From the NCBI GenBank assembly GCA_026929865.2, contig CM049404.1, forward strand, positions 10,834,501 to 10,898,500: a stretch of 64,000 nt of DNA, read 5' to 3'. The notes under the pieces are model-generated. The model ran no database searches and was not told the origin of the DNA. It saw only the letters and a list, made by a program, of their open reading frames with translations. The stretch is from Hyperoplus lanceolatus (taxonomy: Eukaryota > Chordata > Actinopteri > Uranoscopiformes > Ammodytidae). Numbering within the stretch: the stretch's first letter is position 1; every line of letters begins with the position of its first letter. A program made the position numbers and the translations under genes. Below, piece by piece: positions 56,161 to 64,000 of this stretch.

Positions 56161-57149
56161 ATTATTACAATTTTATAAATACTATTTTTGTTTCAGAATA
56201 CGGTATGTTGTTGAAGTTTTTATTAGATGATAATTTAATTCTCCAACCTGTCAAATCCTACATAGCTCCGTAAATCCGACTCTACTTGCCCATGTCCCAC
56301 GGATTTCTACTTCCCCCGCGACAACTTCCCGGGGATTTTATTCCATTTTAGCTTCCCCCTGGGACAGGACACTATCCCGTTTGGTGGTCAAGTTGTGGTT
56401 CATAACGTATGGTGAATTGCCTAATGTGGGACCTGCTTAACTGGGATACCTAATCCATCGCATTTATCTCCTATTTCTGACACATGTTAATAGATAATAT
56501 TGTTGTCAAATCCAACAGTTCCTGTGATTGAAATCACATGAATTCACAAATCAATCTAGCTCTACATTTGAATGGTATCATGTATTGGTCAAATGTATTG
56601 GTTGATATGTTAATATATTTGTAATTGCAAATACTGTCCTCACCCTATGTTTTTTATGTTTACTTTATTATACTACTATGTTTTTGACAAATTGTTTTGA
56701 TAGCAACATTTTTTATATTTTACATTCACATGTATAGTCAAATTCAGTTACAAATGGACTTCAGAGCAAAGTTTCAAGAAAAAATCCTACTTTATTTAGC
56801 ATAAAAACAGAAATCTGCTGAAAGTTGACTCATTCAGCATCAATCTTTTATAGACTTCAAACATGGTTAAACTCAACATGCCAACAAGTTAAAATCAGCT
56901 AATTTAAATATTAAAAACTGTACACAGAGGAGAATAAAACATGTCATTACAAATATGTACATTTATTACATTTATTTACAAAGCTAGGAATATTTACAAA
57001 CCATGTTCTTATTATTATCTCCAGAGACCTAAGGAAATCACCAGCATGTTCTGATATCCCAACACCTCTCCACAATTTCCCTCTCCTTTTTACCCCCAAT
57101 ATACCTGGTAATCAACATTCACATGATGGTGTAGAGCCTAATGATGCAC

Positions 57150-57600
57150 GACCTGCAGGCAGGAGTCCCTCCATCACCCAGCAAGAGTAGGTGGAGGGCC
57201 TACTTGTAGAGGGAAGACCGAAATCATCCCGACCCCTCCCGATGTAATCTATACATTTGCTATCACAGATACCCTGCAGGATGATGGAAGTGAAGAGCTT
57301 CTGTTAGTACTTTTCTTCTGTTCTGCAGGTGGCAGAACTCTGACATGGCACCCATCAATGCCCCGCACAGATCTGAAGGCCGAGCAAGCCTGCCCCCACC
57401 TCCTCCATCTCCTCTGACTTGGGGAAATGGATGACCCGATGGAGGATGGTCCACCACGCCATGGACGTCACCCTGCACAACCACCACAGCAGCTTGAATT
57501 TGGATTGTGCCTTGCGCCCCGGAAGAAACGTGGATGGGCATGAGGTGAGGTGCTGATGGGGGTAGCTGTCGGCTATCCCTGGAGAGCTGAAGGCTGGTTC
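57150..57600 (-). pseudogene. Decayed PIF/Harbinger-type transposase (HARBI1-like)
   Basis: Read on the - strand, one frame gives AFRSVRGIDGCHVRVLPPAE, which matches the first catalytic Asp region (IDGCHIR-like) of Harbinger DDE transposases. Further on, another frame gives LAGDGGTPACR, matching the second Asp motif (GDGGYP). Frameshifts and stops separate the pieces, so it cannot make a working enzyme. It lies between HCK and TM9SF4. The call rests on two recognised motifs; element ends were not found. Confidence 0.6.
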
Positions 57601-57766
57601 AGGTCCCCTCCAGAAAAGAAGACAGCCAGGATAGGCACAGGGGTGTTGAGCTTTGTGTACAGCTGTGAGCTGCTTCTAAAAATAATAATAAATATATTTT
57701 TAACATCTTGATTCAGTTATTTACTATTTATATTATTTATGTTTATTGTGTGTGTGTGTATATATA

Positions 57767-57990
57767 GCCCTGGAAAAAATGAAGAGACCACTCCAAATGT
57801 TCATGTCTCTTGTTTTATTTTTAAGAGGATATGTATGGCTTAAAATGACATTTTGATTTTATACTATAAAGTACTGACAACATTTCTTCCAAATTCACAA
57901 TTAGAGTATTGTCATTCAGACCATTTTCAATAAGTATTTTAGAGATAAGAAATTTTAGAAAAATCCGACTGGTCTCTTAATTTTTCGCGC
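57767..57990. mobile_element. Mariner-like MITE (AGAGACCACT family)
   Basis: The left end GCCCTGGAAAAAATGAAGAG and the right end (inverted) GCGCGAAAAATTAAGAGACC form imperfect terminal inverted repeats flanked by TA-rich DNA. The interior matches a repeat common in fish genomes. No coding capacity. Confidence 0.6.
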
Positions 57991-57999
57991 TATATATAT

Positions 58000-60882
58000 T
58001 TACTATTGATAGATAGATATACCAGTATATGCCTTATTTGTTTATTTTAAGTACAATCAATTGCAATTATGTATTTAATATGTATTGTCTGCTAAGAAGT
58101 GTTAAAGTCTATCAGAATTAAAAAATCCATTAAACATTTACTTGTTTGATCAGTAAAGGGCCTATGAATTATTACATGCCTAGGTTTTTAAAACATTTTA
58201 GCCTGTTATATATGTTGTGTGTAGCTTTAAGGGGCTTCAACTTTCCACCCTGTGGTAAAATGATAATTCACTCATTACAGTCAAGTGTATTTATCAATAT
58301 TAAACGATAAATTGAAAGGTTAAAAACAAGCCATAACAATAAAACACATACGACGTGAGATAGACAACGAGGAGGGCGCTCCACCGCATCCCAGCTCTGT
58401 AGCACAGTTAACGAGCCGAGGGATGCATCGGTCCGCTGCGTTCCAATTGCAGGTGGCTCCCGTTCTCGAAGCTGGACTTGGAGTCGACTTGGCAGTTCGA
58501 ACTTCCAAGTCCCAAGTCCGTACTTTGTGTTGATGGAAACGCCCATTAAATATAAAACTTTCCCGTGGGGTCAATACTGAAACAATCAGTAATATAAATA
58601 AGTCTATATTAGTTTCTCCCCATCTTCCTTTGAAATAATGTTAGGCAGCCTACTTGTTTTTTTTACTTGGCTATAACACACATTATTTTGTATGAGCAGG
58701 TGCACCATCATTATTACAAATGCTAAAAAAATCAATAAACTTAATGCATATAAACATTATATAGCCTAGTGCTGCTGTTGTATAAATACACTTTTTGCCA
58801 GATTCTATTTTCCAAAACTATTTATTTGAAAATTGCATTCTAACAAAAAATGTGAAAGGTTTGATAGAAGAAAGCACAAAAACAATCTTAACGTCACCTC
58901 TCTGTGTTCTAGCCTATAGCTTACACACTTCTCTAGACATCGTTCCTTACAGTTCTCTACATGGATAAAACCAAATCATGAAGTGAAAAAATGAGGACAT
59001 CTCAAACACTTAAGAATATTCCCTTTTTTAACTTTCAAGATACTGGGTCTACAAATCACTTTTCCAAGAATATCAGACATACTTTATCCAAACAGTGTTC
59101 GAAAACAATTATTCATGTGTCCTTCGATAACCAAAAATAAAATAAAAAATAAATTGCTTCTGGAAAGATTGTTACATTCAAAATACACCAATGCTCAGAG
59201 CAGCACTATTTTCAGCAATAATTTATTTTTCCACACATATCAAAGATATCTTTTTTTCTTCATTTACCTCTAAAAATCTAGAAGAAAATCTAATGGAAAA
59301 ACACAGGATCAACAAGCATTATAAATTAAATGTCTTCAGATTATAATTCCTAAATAACTGTATTTATTCATGTACAGTATATCAGTTTATAATTAGAAAA
59401 ACAATGCAAAAGGCACAATTAAGGAGTAATGCACAAACAAACCACAGCAGGATGCAAAATGTCTCTGGAATATAAATATAGAGGATTGAAGCATCATCAG
59501 TCATAATTGGCAGTCATATGTTGCCCATCACAGTGCCCACTTTCCTTTCACAATGTAAAACATTGATAGATGGACAATGACAGACTTGCTTTCTGCAGTG
59601 TTGACACCAATACAGTCGTATTAGAGCAAACACTGCACACATTTCACTGTGAACATCTGTGCTATACCCTTCTTTGATGGATGCACAATGTGTGCCAGAG
59701 CATAACCACTGAATCCATTCATTTCCAATTGAATGCTTTCAGGTGGCCCACAATCGTTGGTTTGTGATCATAGTCATGTATCTTTGTATTTTTAATAATT
59801 TCACACTGGAAATGTATGCTATAGGGACTGTACAACATTATACGTGGGGAGGGCTGAAAAGGGGGAGGACTATTTCTTTCTCATTTGGTTCAAGAAAAAG
59901 GAATGATATATTTTGAAGTACAGTGGAGGGCATGGTTGGTTTCCCACAAGGTTTTTTTTTATTTCTGTCTTTCTTTAATATGTTTGTCTTGCTGTGTTTG
60001 ACTATGCATCAGCAGCATCTATCTAGCCACAATTGCTATTTTCACTAATAGAGAAGATTCCTGCATCGGTCCAGTTTTGGAACACACCCCTCATCTGCAA
60101 AGCTCAGTAATGCAACTGACGCGTTACCAGCCATTGTCTCCAGAAAGGGATATGTATTAGATGTCAAGTCACACATTTTTCTCTGCATAAGAATGTGCAG
60201 CTTAATCTTGCAATACAGTGATCCACATGATGTGTGTGTTGGAAAAAAATAGTACAATAAAAGAACAAATAAATGATGTGGAGCCTTCTTTTGTACATCA
60301 ATGTTTATATTAGGGGATGTAGAGATAACTAACATACACAGCGGTCTGCACATATCATGTACTTCATTTCTAGTGATGCACAAAACTGTTGCATGGTCCT
60401 GGTGATTTATGGTTAGTTTTGTGAATATCCAGTTCAGCTGATGAAGCTGTGGTCATGTTAGCCTGTAACCAAGCCTTGTATCTGCTGTGCTTTGCCCCTG
60501 ACCTGATCCGAGGTATGAGGTAGGATTGTGCTGTTTTAATATTAATAGTAGTATGCATAATAGTTACTGTATCTTGATTTTCTTAATCTCTCTTCGGTTA
60601 TATTACGTTATTGCTTTAATATTCTCAGTCTAAATATTCAAAATGTCAGGTTGTTATTACCTAGCTTCATAAAGATTAAAAAATAAGTTTCAGCCCTCCC
60701 CAATCATTGTTGTACAGTCCATTGTTACTTTATATTTCTGTGTGAAAAAGAGAGAGAGAGAGAGCGAGAGACGGAGAGAAAGAGAGAGAGAGAGACAGCC
60801 TGAGAGAGTGTGTGCGCGCTCTGAACTGCACTGCCACATGCCGAAACTAGCATGTATGCAAAGTGATGTCATTAAAAAAGTC
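58000..60882 (-). other. Region downstream of HCK, probably partly 3' UTR
   Basis: AT-rich DNA with no coding exon, lying directly 3' of the HCK stop. A GA repeat sits at about 60750-60796. Several TTTATT words (AATAAA on the - strand) occur, for instance near 59357 and 59957, but none can be chosen as the true end. Confidence 0.4.
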
Positions 60883-63929
<3,047 letters not shown>

Positions 63930-64000
63930 CTAGACGCAATATCTGTGATCTGCTACTGCAACAACAAAAACTCTAGCTATTCTTCACAAACGTGTGGACA

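Noticed and set aside
55990-56178. 62-codon open frame divergent from TM9SF4, ending near a GTAAGC donor-like site
   Set aside because: It lies in repeat-like sequence and no protein family was recognised; a noncoding divergent transcript is possible but not supported.

Overview
The window looks like vertebrate genomic DNA, most probably from a teleost fish. It has GT-AG introns, many long dinucleotide microsatellites, tRNA-derived SINE fragments and several families of small DNA transposons. No bacterial operons, viral genes or CRISPR arrays were seen. Three protein-coding genes can be reconstructed exon by exon, and they sit in the order and relative orientation known from human chromosome 20q11 (HCK, TM9SF4, PLAGL2). 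This conserved synteny supports the ortholog calls.

Layout. Positions 1 to about 33.1 kb hold no recognisable coding exon. This stretch is noncoding DNA rich in microsatellites and mobile elements: TTAA-flanked MITEs, a hAT-like element, two inverted Tc1/mariner-type copies and SINEs. It is either intergenic or the 5' noncoding part of PLAGL2. PLAGL2 is on the + strand: two coding exons (33172-33509 and 34770-36234) encode a 600-residue seven-zinc-finger transcription factor, followed by a long probable 3' UTR. TM9SF4 lies convergently on the - strand, with 18 coding exons between 55790 and 45554 that join without a phase break into a 644-residue nine-pass membrane protein. Its start codon lies in a YY1/TISU-like promoter context. 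Upstream of TM9SF4 is a decayed Harbinger-type transposase. The last four coding exons of a Src-family kinase, best called HCK, run on the - strand from 63847 to 60883; the 5' part of that gene is outside the window.

How the genes relate. They are neighbours by ancestry, not an operon or pathway. PLAGL2 is a nuclear transcription factor, TM9SF4 an endosomal/Golgi membrane protein, and HCK a cytoplasmic tyrosine kinase of blood cells. The most unusual points are a GC-AG intron in HCK, two 3' splice sites (one in TM9SF4, one in HCK) where a long UG dinucleotide tract replaces the normal polypyrimidine tract, a purine microsatellite inside the PLAGL2 coding exon, and a filled-site/empty-site pair that shows a transposon inserted into another repeat. 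I found no convincing new multi-gene system.
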